Assembly (NCBI GenBank): GCA_023954635.1
Contig: JAGSHI010000017.1
Coordinates: forward strand, 1-41,791
Length of the DNA stretch: 41,791 nt
Direction: 5' to 3'
Source: Bacteriovoracaceae bacterium
GTDB lineage: Bacteria; Bdellovibrionota; Bacteriovoracia; Bacteriovoracales; Bacteriovoracaceae
Made by a program: the position numbers and the translations under genes. Shown here piece by piece: positions 22,616 to 32,974 of this stretch. Below the pieces are notes generated by a model that was not told where the DNA came from, ran no database searches, and saw nothing but the letters and a program-made list of their open reading frames with translations. Within the stretch, counting starts at the first letter, position 1. Each line of letters starts with the position of its first letter.

Positions 22616-24648
22616 CTTTTTATCTTTATTCCATTTATGGTGTACATTAAATCCGGTATCCAACCTTCATCATTCGCCCTAATCTTAACAGGTATTATTT
22701 TGGGTAATTTATTCATATCCCAAATGCCACCCTTTAAATTTTTAATTTTAAGAAATATCTCTGAGCCTCTATAGGGGAAAAAGCCTTCTTCTCTTAGAAT
22801 AAAGACTCTCCCATTACCTAAAATTTCATATTCTTGATTGGCCTCAAGTAATGTAATTTCCTCTAGGATTAATTCACTCGCACTCAAAGTAGATTTTACT
22901 TTCACGTAATTAATTTTGCCTTTCTTTGAGCTGGTAACAGAGTCTGGGGCAATTTGAGATATGAAAGTAGATACTTTATCTATAATTTTAAATTTCTCGA
23001 AGTTAGCATTGGAGACTTCTAAGTCTAAATTGAGTGATCTCGACTTAGATGGTGGAAAGTTATAAATTCCATCTATCGTTCCATCATAAATTCCATCTAA
23101 ATCATTTTGAGCATTAGGAAGAAATGAAGAAATTCCTCTAATATCAAATTTATCAAATTCTAATTTTCCTAGAATCTTATTTTGATTGATACTAAACTGA
23201 CCGTCTAATTTACCATTCTTTCCAAATGTGACTGAAAGGTCATCAGATCGAAATGTACCTATTTTTTGTTCAAATGTAGCACTCGCATTAAGTAAGTCAG
23301 AACCAAAAGAACACTTTTCTATTAGAACTCGTACCTTCTCTAAAGATTTATTCAGTTTTTTATCTTTTAAAACATCTTTTAGTGCAGGGAAAAAAGTTTT
23401 CTTTTTAAGTGTCATGCTCCTTAAATCAACATTAAATAATTTTATTTCGATACTTCGAGGTTTGAATTGCCCTAGCCTTCCAATTGAGTCTTTTTTGCTA
23501 AATCTAATTTTTGCCTGAAGTTGTCCTTCAGAGAATCGTCCTTTCATTCCAACTGTCGCACTATTTTTATTCCAACTGCCTTTAAAGTTCGAGAAGAACT
23601 CAATTCCACCCATATTGATCTCAACAGGAGAAAGTGTATTAAATTTTAGTTTTCTGGCTTCAATATTCTTAGGGCCTAAGAAAATACTGCCTTTAAGAGT
23701 TAGTTGATTTTTAAGGGATTGTGTTGGCAATTTGTCGACTAGACCCATCTTATAGAGTGTTTCAAAAGACACATTTGCATCTAGATTCTCTAAGATTACC
23801 TTACCGTTATTTCCAAATTTAACACCAGAGTTAAAGTGATTATCACCTGAAAAAGAAACCTTTCCATATAGTAAGTTATCTTCGTCCGTCGAGACTGAAA
23901 GTGTTCCGTTAACTTCCTCGAAGTCCATTAACTTATCATTCATTTTAATCGATCTTAAGGTCAAGATAGACTGACTCTTAAGTTTTCCATAATTTATAGA
24001 TTCTTTAAGGTTTAATTCACCAACATTTCTTATTTCTACAGTATAAGTTTTATTCAGAACTTTTTTCTTAATCTTTCCATTAATTTCATATGCAGTATAT
24101 GAGTCCCATTTGAAGTTTTTAAGTTTTAAATGTTCGATATTGAAGCTTTGCTTAACACCCTGAAATGAAAAGTTTTCTAATTCAAAGTTAAATTTTGAAT
24201 TTTTATGAAATGTCGAAAATCCTAAAATATTACGATAAGCAGATCTCTCAAGCAATTTGCTCGGAGTAATAACCTCTTGAAATTTCCCTTTGTAGTTTAC
24301 ACTTATGCCAGACATCTTAAAGCTAACCGGAACGCCGGCCCAAAACAATGAACTCCAGGAAGTGTTAATTTCCATTTTGTCGATTTCGATATAAGTTTTC
24401 TTTGTAACGGCATCGAGAATTTTAAGTCCATCAATTCCAATCTTAATATTAAGTCCGACTTGAGTTTCAAGTTTTCCAGGTACTACTTGGCTATTTTCTA
24501 GAATTAATGACAGGTTTTCTTGAATTTCTTTTCTGAGGGTGTCTTTATTAATTTTTGATTTTACAAGGATACTAAAAGCAATAACGAGTATTACAAATAT
24601 AGTAGGAACAACAATAAATGTTAGTTTTTTACTTTTTAAATTTTCCAT
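22612..24648 (-). CDS. AsmA-like inner-membrane-anchored protein
   Basis: The 678-residue protein has one N-terminal membrane helix (about residues 10-28) and a long periplasmic part made almost entirely of beta-strand-like repeats with alternating hydrophobic residues. This is the pattern of AsmA/TamB/YhdP-type bridge proteins that help move lipids to the outer membrane. Near the end, the segment DLDGIYDGTIDGIYNFPPS, followed by SLNLDLEVSNANF, resembles the AsmA C-terminal region. The start lies one base after the uvrD stop, so it is translationally coupled. The AsmA assignment is from architecture and general pattern. Confidence 0.7.
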   Translation of the reverse strand: MENLKSKKLTFIVVPTIFVILVIAFSILVKSKINKDTLRKEIQENLSLILENSQVVPGKLETQVGLNIKIGIDGLKILDAVTKKTYIEIDKMEINTSWSSLFWAGVPVSFKMSGISVNYKGKFQEVITPSKLLERSAYRNILGFSTFHKNSKFNFELENFSFQGVKQSFNIEHLKLKNFKWDSYTAYEINGKIKKKVLNKTYTVEIRNVGELNLKESINYGKLKSQSILTLRSIKMNDKLMDFEEVNGTLSVSTDEDNLLYGKVSFSGDNHFNSGVKFGNNGKVILENLDANVSFETLYKMGLVDKLPTQSLKNQLTLKGSIFLGPKNIEARKLKFNTLSPVEINMGGIEFFSNFKGSWNKNSATVGMKGRFSEGQLQAKIRFSKKDSIGRLGQFKPRSIEIKLFNVDLRSMTLKKKTFFPALKDVLKDKKLNKSLEKVRVLIEKCSFGSDLLNASATFEQKIGTFRSDDLSVTFGKNGKLDGQFSINQNKILGKLEFDKFDIRGISSFLPNAQNDLDGIYDGTIDGIYNFPPSKSRSLNLDLEVSNANFEKFKIIDKVSTFISQIAPDSVTSSKKGKINYVKVKSTLSASELILEEITLLEANQEYEILGNGRVFILREEGFFPYRGSEIFLKIKNLKGGIWDMNKLPKIIPVKIRANDEGWIPDLMYTINGIKIKR

Positions 24649-24649
24649 C

Positions 24650-26893
24650 TTAAATAAGAGTTAGTGGCGCAAACTTCACCATAAACTTCTTATTAACTCC
24701 ATCCTTGAATTTGATAGTTACTTTTTCATCCTGTCCTGTGCCTTCGCTATTTATGACAGAACCTTCCCCGTACAAGGAATGAATGACCTTGGCCCCTGTG
24801 TTAAATTTTGAAGCTGGTGCATTTTTAGAAACCATAAATGTTTTTTCATCGTCTTCGAACTCACATTCTTGGTTAAAATCATCGTACTCATTATTATCGT
24901 TAGAAAATCCAGATGAACTTCCTGTAATTTTCCCTACTTTTTTCCAATGATAATATTTATTCGGTATTTCATTGATAAATCGACTTGGACCATTAAATTT
25001 TAATTGTCCATAAAGCATTCTACCTTGAGCAAAACAAATAAATAGTTTTTCCATTGCTCGAGTCATGGCCACGTAAAAAAGGCGACGTTCTTCTTCAAGT
25101 CCAAAATCCTGAGACTCCTCCAAGCTTCTTATGCTTGGAAAAATATTTTCTTCTACACCAGTTAGAAAAACATGATTAAACTCTAGTCCCTTTGCCCCAT
25201 GAATTGTCATTAAGGAGACTTCACCTAAGTCTTGACCTGTATCTTCTTCATTTGATGTATCAAGAGTAACCGTTTCTAGAAAGCCTCCAAGAGACGGTTT
25301 TTCAGTACTAGATTCATACTGCTTTATTGCCGAAGAAAGCTCTTCCAAGTTCTCAAGTCTAGCTTGTGACTCATAGTCTTTCCTGGCCTTAAGGCTGTCC
25401 CAGTAACCAGACTCATGAAGAATTCCCTCATAAATCTCAACAGGTGATTTCCCTGATGAATCACTTAACCTTGCCTCCATAAACATATTGCTCAACATGC
25501 TAAGAGACGACCTAACCTTGGCCGAAAGTTTTAGGTCTTTATAATTTGAAAGGTTATCAACAATTGTTTCAACAACCTGTGGGAGAGACAGGCCATCTCT
25601 CACAGCAACGGTTTCTAGTTTTCTTAAAGTTGTCGCTCCGATTCCACGACTTGGTACATTCACGATACGACTATAAGCAAGACTATCTTTCTCATTAACG
25701 ACTACTCTCAAATAAGCAAGCATGTCCTTAATTTCTTTTCTTTCGTAGAACTTTACTCCCCCTACAACTCGGTAAGGAATATTCGCTCTTCTAAGTTGAT
25801 CTTCTAGAGTCCTTGATTGTGCATTCGTTCTATAAAAGACTGCCATCTCACGTGTTGAATGACCTTCTTTGCTTAAATCTAAAATAGTTTTCGTAATAAA
25901 CTCTGCTTCTTCCTTTTCATTAAAACATTCAACGACTTCAATTTCATCCCCAGTAGGATTTGAAGTCCACATCTCTTTGCCTTTCCGGTGAATATTTCGA
26001 GAGATCACACTAGATGCTGCCTCAATGATATTTCGAGAGGACCTATAGTTTTGTTCAAGCTTTAAAACCTGTACTTCAGGATAGTTTTCCTCAAACTCAA
26101 GAATATTTCTGATGTCTGCACCACGCCAGCTGTATATAGACTGATCTTCATCACCTACTACGCAGATATTTCTTTTTTCCTTTGAAAGCATATTTAAAAG
26201 TTTGAATTGGGCCCTGTTTGTATCTTGATATTCGTCAACTAAGATATATTCAAATCTTTCAACGTATTTTTTAAGAACATCAGGGAATTTTTCAAAAAGG
26301 TGAATGACTCCAGTAATCAGTCCACCAAAATCAACAGCGTTGGATTTTCGAAGTTCAGCATTGTACTCATTGTAATAAGTAAAAAAGGGATCTGATCGAT
26401 CGAGATCGAATTCTTCTTCATTATCAATTCCTACATAATAACCGAGATTATTAAGTCCTTCGTTATAGTTCATTACCTCAAAAGGACTTAATTCTTTTGT
26501 CGAAATACCGTGTCGAGAAAGCACTTGTTTAATGACAGCTTTACTCTCTGAAGTATCATAGATTGTAAAATTTCTACTGAGACCAATATATTGAGCCTCC
26601 GAGCGAAGTACCCTGGCACAAAAGGCATGGAAGGTTGTAACTGACAAAGCTCCGGCATCAGAAGAGACCTGTGTTGAAATACGATCCCTCATCTCTCTAG
26701 CCGCTTTATTAGAAAAAGTAAGCGCCAAGACTTTAAACGGAGAAACACCGACTGTTTCAATTAAATAACTTATTTTTGTAACTAGAGTACGAGTCTTACC
26801 AGAGCCAGCTCCAGCAAGAATCATCAAAGGTCCTGTAGTATGTAGGACCGCACTTCTTTGTTCTTCGTTAAGATTTTTTAGAACCTCTTTCAT
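24650..26893 (-). CDS. UvrD/PcrA-type superfamily 1 DNA helicase
   Basis: This is a 3'-5' ATP-driven helicase of DNA repair and replication restart. The 747-residue protein has all SF1A motifs: LNEEQRSAV (Q motif), Walker A AGAGSGKTRTL, TFHAFCARVLR, DEYQDTN (motif II), GDEDQSIYSWRGAD (III), QNYRSS (IV), MTIHGAKGLEF (V), and VAMTRAMEKL (VI). A C-terminal Tudor-like tail (GAKVIHSLYGEGSV...KKFMVKFAPL) is typical of PcrA/UvrD, which bind RNA polymerase through it. The ATG at 26893 is used; a TTG two codons earlier directly follows the glmS stop. Confidence 0.95.
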   Translation of the reverse strand: MKEVLKNLNEEQRSAVLHTTGPLMILAGAGSGKTRTLVTKISYLIETVGVSPFKVLALTFSNKAAREMRDRISTQVSSDAGALSVTTFHAFCARVLRSEAQYIGLSRNFTIYDTSESKAVIKQVLSRHGISTKELSPFEVMNYNEGLNNLGYYVGIDNEEEFDLDRSDPFFTYYNEYNAELRKSNAVDFGGLITGVIHLFEKFPDVLKKYVERFEYILVDEYQDTNRAQFKLLNMLSKEKRNICVVGDEDQSIYSWRGADIRNILEFEENYPEVQVLKLEQNYRSSRNIIEAASSVISRNIHRKGKEMWTSNPTGDEIEVVECFNEKEEAEFITKTILDLSKEGHSTREMAVFYRTNAQSRTLEDQLRRANIPYRVVGGVKFYERKEIKDMLAYLRVVVNEKDSLAYSRIVNVPSRGIGATTLRKLETVAVRDGLSLPQVVETIVDNLSNYKDLKLSAKVRSSLSMLSNMFMEARLSDSSGKSPVEIYEGILHESGYWDSLKARKDYESQARLENLEELSSAIKQYESSTEKPSLGGFLETVTLDTSNEEDTGQDLGEVSLMTIHGAKGLEFNHVFLTGVEENIFPSIRSLEESQDFGLEEERRLFYVAMTRAMEKLFICFAQGRMLYGQLKFNGPSRFINEIPNKYYHWKKVGKITGSSSGFSNDNNEYDDFNQECEFEDDEKTFMVSKNAPASKFNTGAKVIHSLYGEGSVINSEGTGQDEKVTIKFKDGVNKKFMVKFAPLTLI

Positions 26894-26899
26894 TGGCAA

Positions 26900-28723
26900 T
26901 TATTCCACAGTTACTGACTTAGCAAGGTTTCTAGGTTTATCAATATCAGTCCCTTTAAACTTTGCAATAAAGTAGGCCAAAAGTTGGTCAACAATATTTA
27001 CATAAAGAGGAGAGAGTTCATCAAGACCGTCAAAGTCTAACTCAATAAAGTGATCACTAATTTCTTTTAAGTGCTCATCACCTCTTGGGCCAATTGTTAC
27101 AATGATTCCTTTCCTCGCCTTGATTTCTTGAATATTACTTATTGTCTTGTCGTAAAGCTCTGGTCCAACCAGAGCGACATTAACCATTTCCTCATCTATT
27201 AAGGCTATAGGTCCGTGCTTAAGCTCCCCTGATGCATATCCTTCAGCATGAACGTAAGCAATTTCTTTAAGTTTTAATGCTCCCTCTAGAGCAATTGGAT
27301 AATAAACGCCACGACCAGTATAGAAATAACCTTTATAATTATGAATTTCACTTGCAATGGATTCAATTTTATTTTCTTCAGAAAGGATTTTATCTACTCT
27401 CTCTGCGAGAAGTGAAAACTTTGCGGCCATATCTTTTTTTCGATCTGGATTGTCTAAGATTCCATTCATTGCAGCCGAGTAAATCATTCCTGTTAAGACT
27501 TGTTGGGTGAATGCTTTTGTACTTGCCACCCCTACTTCAACGCCAGCTCTAATGAGTAGGTTTGAATCACAGTCTCTAAACAAAGTCGATCCATCAACAT
27601 TCACGATAGACATTGTTTTAAGGTTATTCGTTTTACACAACGATTGAGCTGCTAAAGTGTCTGCTGTTTCTCCGGACTGACTTATAAAAAGTCCAAGATC
27701 CTTTTTCCCAAGAATTGGGTTTTTATATCTAAATTCACTTCCAAGTTCAGCATGACAGTGAATCCTATTTAGTTTCTCAATATGATCTTTAATAACGAGG
27801 CCTGCATAATAAGCAGTTCCACAAGCAACAAGATGAATATTTTCGGGTTTTTCTTTTATGGCCTTCTCTAGAGCTGGTACACCTTCTCCGGCAAAATAGT
27901 AATGAGTTAATGAACGAATAAGTTCTGGTTGTTCATGAATTTCTTTGTGCATGTAATGATCAAAGTCACCCTTATCACTAACTGCTGCTGAGAGGTCTTG
28001 AATTTTTGATAAGTACCTAGTTGTCTTGGAGCCATCTAACTCATAAAAATTAAGTAAGTTTTTGTTTCCAGAACTCAAGTGACATACAACTTCATCTTCT
28101 GGGAAATATAATTTATCTACTAATCCCGCTAATGCGTAAGGATCACTTGAGACAAGTACTTCAGATTGTCCTTCATTAATTCCACAAACGAGAGGTGCAC
28201 ATCTTTTAACTGCATAAATATCAGAAGTATCAGGGTCAATTAAAACGAAAGCTGAATTACCTTCAACTTTATTAAAACTTGCAGTTACAGCTTCTCGAAA
28301 CGACATTCCCTTCTTCAAATTAATCGTCATCAAACCTAAAAAAACTTCAGTATCTGTTTGAGATTTAAACTCAAAACCTTCGCTACTTAGTTCGCTTTTC
28401 AAAGCAGGTGCATTTTCAATGATTCCATTGTGAACCATTGAAAGTTGATCATTTGAATGGGGATGACTGTTTGTATCGTTTACTTCACCATGAGTTGCCC
28501 ATCTAGTGTGCCCGATACAAGATCTCGCAACAAATGGACCTTCACCAAGAAAGCCTATTAAATTTTCTAATTTTCCAGATTTTTTGTAATTTTGTAGGAC
28601 ATCTCTCTCGTCGATGAAACTAACTCCGGCAGAGTCGTAACCTCGATACTCAAGTCTCTTAAGTCCTTCCAAAACTAATTCTACGGAGTTTTGAGGGCCC
28701 AAATGGCCAACAATTCCACACAT
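26900..28723 (-). CDS. glmS: Glutamine-fructose-6-phosphate aminotransferase (isomerising)
   Basis: GlmS makes glucosamine-6-phosphate from fructose-6-phosphate and glutamine, the entry to peptidoglycan and LPS precursor synthesis. The 607-residue protein has the standard length. An N-terminal class II glutaminase begins MCGIVGHLG with the nucleophilic Cys as residue 2, then HTRWATHG and VHNGIIEN. Two SIS sugar-isomerase domains follow (VACGTAYYAGL, SQSGETADTLA, VGVASTKAFTQQ), and the C-terminus reads NLAKSVTVE. It lies 93 bases downstream of glmU; that gap shows no glmS ribozyme. Confidence 0.97.
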   Translation of the reverse strand: MCGIVGHLGPQNSVELVLEGLKRLEYRGYDSAGVSFIDERDVLQNYKKSGKLENLIGFLGEGPFVARSCIGHTRWATHGEVNDTNSHPHSNDQLSMVHNGIIENAPALKSELSSEGFEFKSQTDTEVFLGLMTINLKKGMSFREAVTASFNKVEGNSAFVLIDPDTSDIYAVKRCAPLVCGINEGQSEVLVSSDPYALAGLVDKLYFPEDEVVCHLSSGNKNLLNFYELDGSKTTRYLSKIQDLSAAVSDKGDFDHYMHKEIHEQPELIRSLTHYYFAGEGVPALEKAIKEKPENIHLVACGTAYYAGLVIKDHIEKLNRIHCHAELGSEFRYKNPILGKKDLGLFISQSGETADTLAAQSLCKTNNLKTMSIVNVDGSTLFRDCDSNLLIRAGVEVGVASTKAFTQQVLTGMIYSAAMNGILDNPDRKKDMAAKFSLLAERVDKILSEENKIESIASEIHNYKGYFYTGRGVYYPIALEGALKLKEIAYVHAEGYASGELKHGPIALIDEEMVNVALVGPELYDKTISNIQEIKARKGIIVTIGPRGDEHLKEISDHFIELDFDGLDELSPLYVNIVDQLLAYFIAKFKGTDIDKPRNLAKSVTVE

Positions 28724-28816
28724 AACTCACCTCAATAAAAATGGTATTTCAAACTTATTACATAACATTTTTGAGTGAAATTAGCCAAATTAGTACTAAT
28801 GAGGGGTCATGGTGCA

Positions 28817-30223
28817 TCAATTTTTGGACTTCAAAAATCTTTTTGCCATATTTTCTTTAGTGACCTGCTTTGAACGTGCGATAGCAAATGATCCACTTGG
28901 AATACTTTGATTTATTGTCGAGCCCGATGCAACGAAGCTTCCATCACCAACTTCAACAGGGGCAACCATTTGAGTATCTGAGCCTATAAAACAATCCTTA
29001 CCAATTATCGTTTTATGTTTTTGGGCTCCGTCATAATTACAAGTGATAAAGCCACAACCAATATTTGTGTTCTCGCCAATCTCAGCATCACCAACATAAC
29101 TTAAATGAGAAACCTTCGCCCCTTTCTTTAGGACAGCTTTTTTAACTTCAACAAAGTTTCCTATTTTAGACTCTTCACCAATATCCGCACCAGGTCGGAG
29201 CCTTCCATATGGCCCAATCGCAGCTTGCTTTCTAACAACCACATCTTCTAGGTGGCTATAGGCCTTGATCTCTACGCCTTCCTCTAAGTGTGAATTTCTA
29301 ATAATTGAACCTGGTTCAATAGTGCAGTTTTTATCGATCACTGAGTTGCCTTCAATAAAAACATTTGGATAAATGACACTGCCACTTGCAATTGAAACAG
29401 AAGGGTCTACATATGTGTGAGATAGATCTATAAATCGTACACCTTCTTCTCTAAGTTCTCTCATTTTTTTCCAACGGAGAATTTTCTCTGCTCTTTGAAG
29501 TTGTTGAAGATCATTCACTCCGATAAAAACGTCTGCTTCCTCAAAGCATATAGCTTCAACGTTTCCATCTTCTTTAAAGAGATCTGTTAGATAGAACTCT
29601 CCAGAATTATTTTTATTATCAATGTTCTTAATAGCATCAACTAGAAATTTCGTTTTAATTGCATAAAAGCCTGAGTTTACCTCTGTGACGTATCTTTGCT
29701 CTTCTGTTGCATCTTTTTCTTCAACAATTTTGAATCCTGAACCACCACGAATAATTCTTCCGTACCCTTTTGGAGTTTCAGTTTTAAAGGTTGCCGCAAC
29801 AGCATCTCTTTTTTCATTTATCAATTTATCATGAAGAATTTCTAATTCATTTGAAGAAATCACAGGCGTATCTGCGCAAAGAATGAAAGTCACTTCAGTT
29901 TCAGAATGCGACTTCACATCTCTTAAGTAAGAGTTAACCGCATCGGCTGTTCCTAGCTGTTCGTTTTGAGTTGCTTTATGAATTTTAAATTTTGACTCTG
30001 AAAAGTTATTATCTATATAGGAGGAAACCCTCTCTTTCTCATGACCCAAAACAAGACCGAGATGTCCCGATTGTTTTGTTTTTTCTAAGAACTCCATTGA
30101 GGATTGAATTGGAAAATCAATTAAGGTCTGATTGCACATTGGTGCGAGTGGTTTTGGAAGCTCTAATTTTAACCGAGTACCTTCACCGGCCGCTAAAATT
30201 ACAATACCTATTTTGTCAGACAT
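28817..30223 (-). CDS. glmU: Bifunctional UDP-N-acetylglucosamine pyrophosphorylase / glucosamine-1-phosphate acetyltransferase
   Basis: GlmU catalyses the last two steps to UDP-GlcNAc. In this 468-residue protein the N-terminal uridylyltransferase (about 1-235) has LAAGEGTRLKLELPKPL, the QLGTADAV loop, CADTPV and GYGRIIR. The C-terminal half is a left-handed beta-helix of hexapeptide repeats (ASGSVIYPNVFIEGNSVI...) with the acetyltransferase signatures RLRPGADIGEESKIGNFVEVKK and SHLSYVGDAEIGENTNIGCG. GGAG lies six bases before the ATG. It heads the seven-gene minus-strand operon and is divergent from lon. Confidence 0.96.
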   Translation of the reverse strand: MSDKIGIVILAAGEGTRLKLELPKPLAPMCNQTLIDFPIQSSMEFLEKTKQSGHLGLVLGHEKERVSSYIDNNFSESKFKIHKATQNEQLGTADAVNSYLRDVKSHSETEVTFILCADTPVISSNELEILHDKLINEKRDAVAATFKTETPKGYGRIIRGGSGFKIVEEKDATEEQRYVTEVNSGFYAIKTKFLVDAIKNIDNKNNSGEFYLTDLFKEDGNVEAICFEEADVFIGVNDLQQLQRAEKILRWKKMRELREEGVRFIDLSHTYVDPSVSIASGSVIYPNVFIEGNSVIDKNCTIEPGSIIRNSHLEEGVEIKAYSHLEDVVVRKQAAIGPYGRLRPGADIGEESKIGNFVEVKKAVLKKGAKVSHLSYVGDAEIGENTNIGCGFITCNYDGAQKHKTIIGKDCFIGSDTQMVAPVEVGDGSFVASGSTINQSIPSGSFAIARSKQVTKENMAKRFLKSKN

Positions 30224-30448
30224 TTTATCTCCAATAATTATCTTAATCCCGACTCAAAAAGTTGATTTTTCATTACCCACATATAACGGGGCTTTAGGTG
30301 ATTCCAAAGGAAACACCGATAGTCGTTGTCAGCTAATTTATCATAAAAAAATCAATAATAATGACAAAAAGTTTAAAGACTTAGGTCTATTTTCCCGATT
30401 AATTTCATGAAGTCGAGTTTTTTGCGAAAGTCGTTTTGGAGGACAGTT

Positions 30449-32869
30449 ATGGTTACAAACTACGAGGGTGACAACATTGAGTTCAAAGAAGATCTCCCCC
30501 TCTTACCCGTCAGGGACATCGTAGTTTACCCGTTTATGATTTTGCCCCTCTTCGTAGGAAGAGAGTCAAGTATTCAAGCGGTTGAGCACGCACTCAATCA
30601 AAGTAATAGATTGATTCTTCTCTCAAGTCAGAAAGACATTACTGCTGAGAGTCCTGCACCGAGTGAAATTTATGAATTAGGTACAGTTGCAATGATCATG
30701 AGAATGAGAAAGTTGCCAGATGGAAGAATTAAAATTCTTGTGCAAGGTTTAACAAAAGCAAGAATTAAAAGCTTTAATCAAGAAGAGCCCTACTTTGTTG
30801 CTAATGTAGACAAAGTTGAAGACATGAAAGAGGAATCTGCAAACGTTGCCGTGAGTGCTTTGATGAGGACGATTCGAGAGCAACTGGAAAGAGTTATTAC
30901 TCAAGGTAAAATTCTTTCACCAGATATCCTTATGGTTCTCGAAGATATTCAGGATCCAGGCCGACTGGCTGACCTTGTTGCTTCAAACCTCAACTTGCAT
31001 GTTGGTGAAGCTCAAATGATTCTTGAAATTCTTGATCCAATCGAAAGACTGAATCGAATCAATGATATTCTGGCCAGAGAGCTAGAGATTTTGGCCATGC
31101 AAGCCAAGATTAAAAATAATGCAAAAGAAGAAATCTCCAAAGGTCAAAAAGAGTTTTTTCTCCGTGAACAAATCAAGGCCATTAAAAGTGAACTTGGTGA
31201 TAATGGTGGAGTTGAAGAACCTGAAGATGAAATTGGTGAATTCAAAGAGAAAGTAAAACAAGCCAAGATGCCTGAAGAGGTTGAGAAAGAAACTCTCAAA
31301 CAACTTACTCGGCTCGAAAAAATGCATCCGGATTCTTCAGAATCTAGCATTGTAAGAAGTTACCTTGAATGGCTTACGGAACTTCCTTGGTCAGTCAGTT
31401 CTGAAGAACATTTAGACCTAGAGCTTGCTCAAAAAGTTTTAGACGAAGACCATTTTGATCTTAGACAAATTAAAGAAAGAATTCTTGAGTACCTTGCAGT
31501 TAGAAGACTAAAAGGCAACGAAATGAAGGGACCAATCCTTTGTTTTAGTGGTCCTCCAGGAGTTGGGAAAACATCTCTTGGAAAATCAATTGCCAAAGCA
31601 ATGGGACGAGAATTTGTAAGAATCAGTCTTGGTGGTGTTAAAGACGAGGCTGAAATTAGAGGTCATAGAAGAACTTATGTTGGTTCAATGCCAGGTAGAG
31701 TTATTCAATCTCTCAAACAAGTTAAAACAAATAATCCTGTCATTCTACTTGATGAAGTTGATAAGTTAGGAGGAGATTTTAAGGGTGATCCATCATCGGC
31801 ACTACTTGAAGTTCTTGACCCTGAACAAAATTCAACTTTTAGGGATCATTATTTAAATCTACCGTTCGACCTTTCAAACGTGATGTTTATTGCAACATCA
31901 AACGTACTTGAAAATATTCCAGGTCCGCTCAGAGATAGAATGGAAGTTATAAACCTAAGTGGTTATACCCAAGAAGAGAAAATTCAAATTTCTAAGAAAT
32001 ACCTTATTCCAAAGCAAATGGAAGAGAATGGAATTAATGACGATCATATTTCATTTACAGATGAGGGTGTTTCGACAGTTATTGAAGGTTTCACTTCTGA
32101 AGCTGGTTTAAGAAATCTTGAAAGAAAAATTGGTGCACTTTGCCGAAAAGTTGCAATGAAAATTGCAAAAGGTGAAGCAAACACTACTGATATTGTATCA
32201 AATACTGTTTTTAAACTTCTTGGACCTCCTGTTTTCACTAGTGAAGATGAAAATAAGGTTAATGAGGTTGGAGTTTGTACAGGACTTGCTTGGACTGCAG
32301 CAGGTGGACAAATTCTTTATATTGAATCAACTAAAATGAAAGGAAAGGGTCTTACTCTTACCGGTCAGCTTGGTGATGTCATGAAAGAATCTGCTCAGAC
32401 AGCAGTTGGATTCATTAGAAGTCGTGCCGCTGATTTCAAAATTAGTGAAGATGCATTTGAAGAAAATGAAATTCATATCCATCTACCGGCCGGTGCCATC
32501 CCTAAGGACGGACCAAGTGCAGGTATTACTCTTGCGACGACGATAATTAGTCTTCTTACGGATTTACCAATTAAGAAGTCTGTTGCAATGACAGGTGAGA
32601 TTACTTTGACAGGAAAAGTTCTTCCCGTTGGAGGAGTTAAAGAGAAGGCCCTTGCGGCCATGAGAAAGAATATTGATACTGTTATCATCCCATGGAAAAA
32701 TCAAAAAGATCTTGTTGATATTCCTGATGAGTACAGAGAAAAGATCAATTTCATACCTGTTAAAAACTTCGAAGAAGTTCTTGAGATCGCCCTAGACGGT
32801 TGGAAGACTTACTCTAAGAAAACAAAGAAATCTAAAAAGAAAACAAATACGACTCCGATGGCTGCATAA
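30449..32869 (+). CDS. lon: ATP-dependent Lon protease (LonA)
   Basis: LonA degrades misfolded and regulatory proteins in the cytoplasm. The 806-residue protein has the N-terminal substrate-binding domain (LPLLPVRDIVVYPFMILPLFVGR), a helical linker, and the AAA+ module with Walker A SGPPGVGKTSLGKS and Walker B NPVILLDEVDK. The C-terminal Ser-Lys protease has the catalytic Ser in KDGPSAGITLA and Lys in GGVKEKALAA. The start at 30449 has a perfect GGAGG six bases upstream; the frame is open to 30407 but without such a site. No CIRCE-type heat-shock element was seen in the 225 bases shared with glmU. A basic KKTKKSKKK tail ends the protein. Confidence 0.97.
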   Translation: MVTNYEGDNIEFKEDLPLLPVRDIVVYPFMILPLFVGRESSIQAVEHALNQSNRLILLSSQKDITAESPAPSEIYELGTVAMIMRMRKLPDGRIKILVQGLTKARIKSFNQEEPYFVANVDKVEDMKEESANVAVSALMRTIREQLERVITQGKILSPDILMVLEDIQDPGRLADLVASNLNLHVGEAQMILEILDPIERLNRINDILARELEILAMQAKIKNNAKEEISKGQKEFFLREQIKAIKSELGDNGGVEEPEDEIGEFKEKVKQAKMPEEVEKETLKQLTRLEKMHPDSSESSIVRSYLEWLTELPWSVSSEEHLDLELAQKVLDEDHFDLRQIKERILEYLAVRRLKGNEMKGPILCFSGPPGVGKTSLGKSIAKAMGREFVRISLGGVKDEAEIRGHRRTYVGSMPGRVIQSLKQVKTNNPVILLDEVDKLGGDFKGDPSSALLEVLDPEQNSTFRDHYLNLPFDLSNVMFIATSNVLENIPGPLRDRMEVINLSGYTQEEKIQISKKYLIPKQMEENGINDDHISFTDEGVSTVIEGFTSEAGLRNLERKIGALCRKVAMKIAKGEANTTDIVSNTVFKLLGPPVFTSEDENKVNEVGVCTGLAWTAAGGQILYIESTKMKGKGLTLTGQLGDVMKESAQTAVGFIRSRAADFKISEDAFEENEIHIHLPAGAIPKDGPSAGITLATTIISLLTDLPIKKSVAMTGEITLTGKVLPVGGVKEKALAAMRKNIDTVIIPWKNQKDLVDIPDEYREKINFIPVKNFEEVLEIALDGWKTYSKKTKKSKKKTNTTPMAA

Positions 32870-32974
32870 TATGTAGCCGTCGGTTTCCGACCTTCTCAGT
32901 CAAGATTCAATCTTATTTCATCTACGTGCATTTCTGCTGTAAAATAAAAGTGAATATTATTCCAAGGAATAACT

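Noticed and set aside
28724-28816. Possible glmS ribozyme or riboswitch upstream of glmS
   Set aside because: The 93-base gap is A/T rich, much shorter than the ribozyme, and shows none of its conserved pairing or catalytic core; glmS follows glmU and is probably read through.
30224-30448. Divergent promoters of glmU and lon
   Set aside because: Several weak -35/-10 combinations exist on both strands in this A/T-rich gap; none is clearly better, and no heat-shock operator was visible.
32879-32891. Hairpin GTCGG-TTT-CCGAC after lon as a terminator
   Set aside because: The stem is only five bases and is followed by CTTCTC and not a T run; too weak to call.
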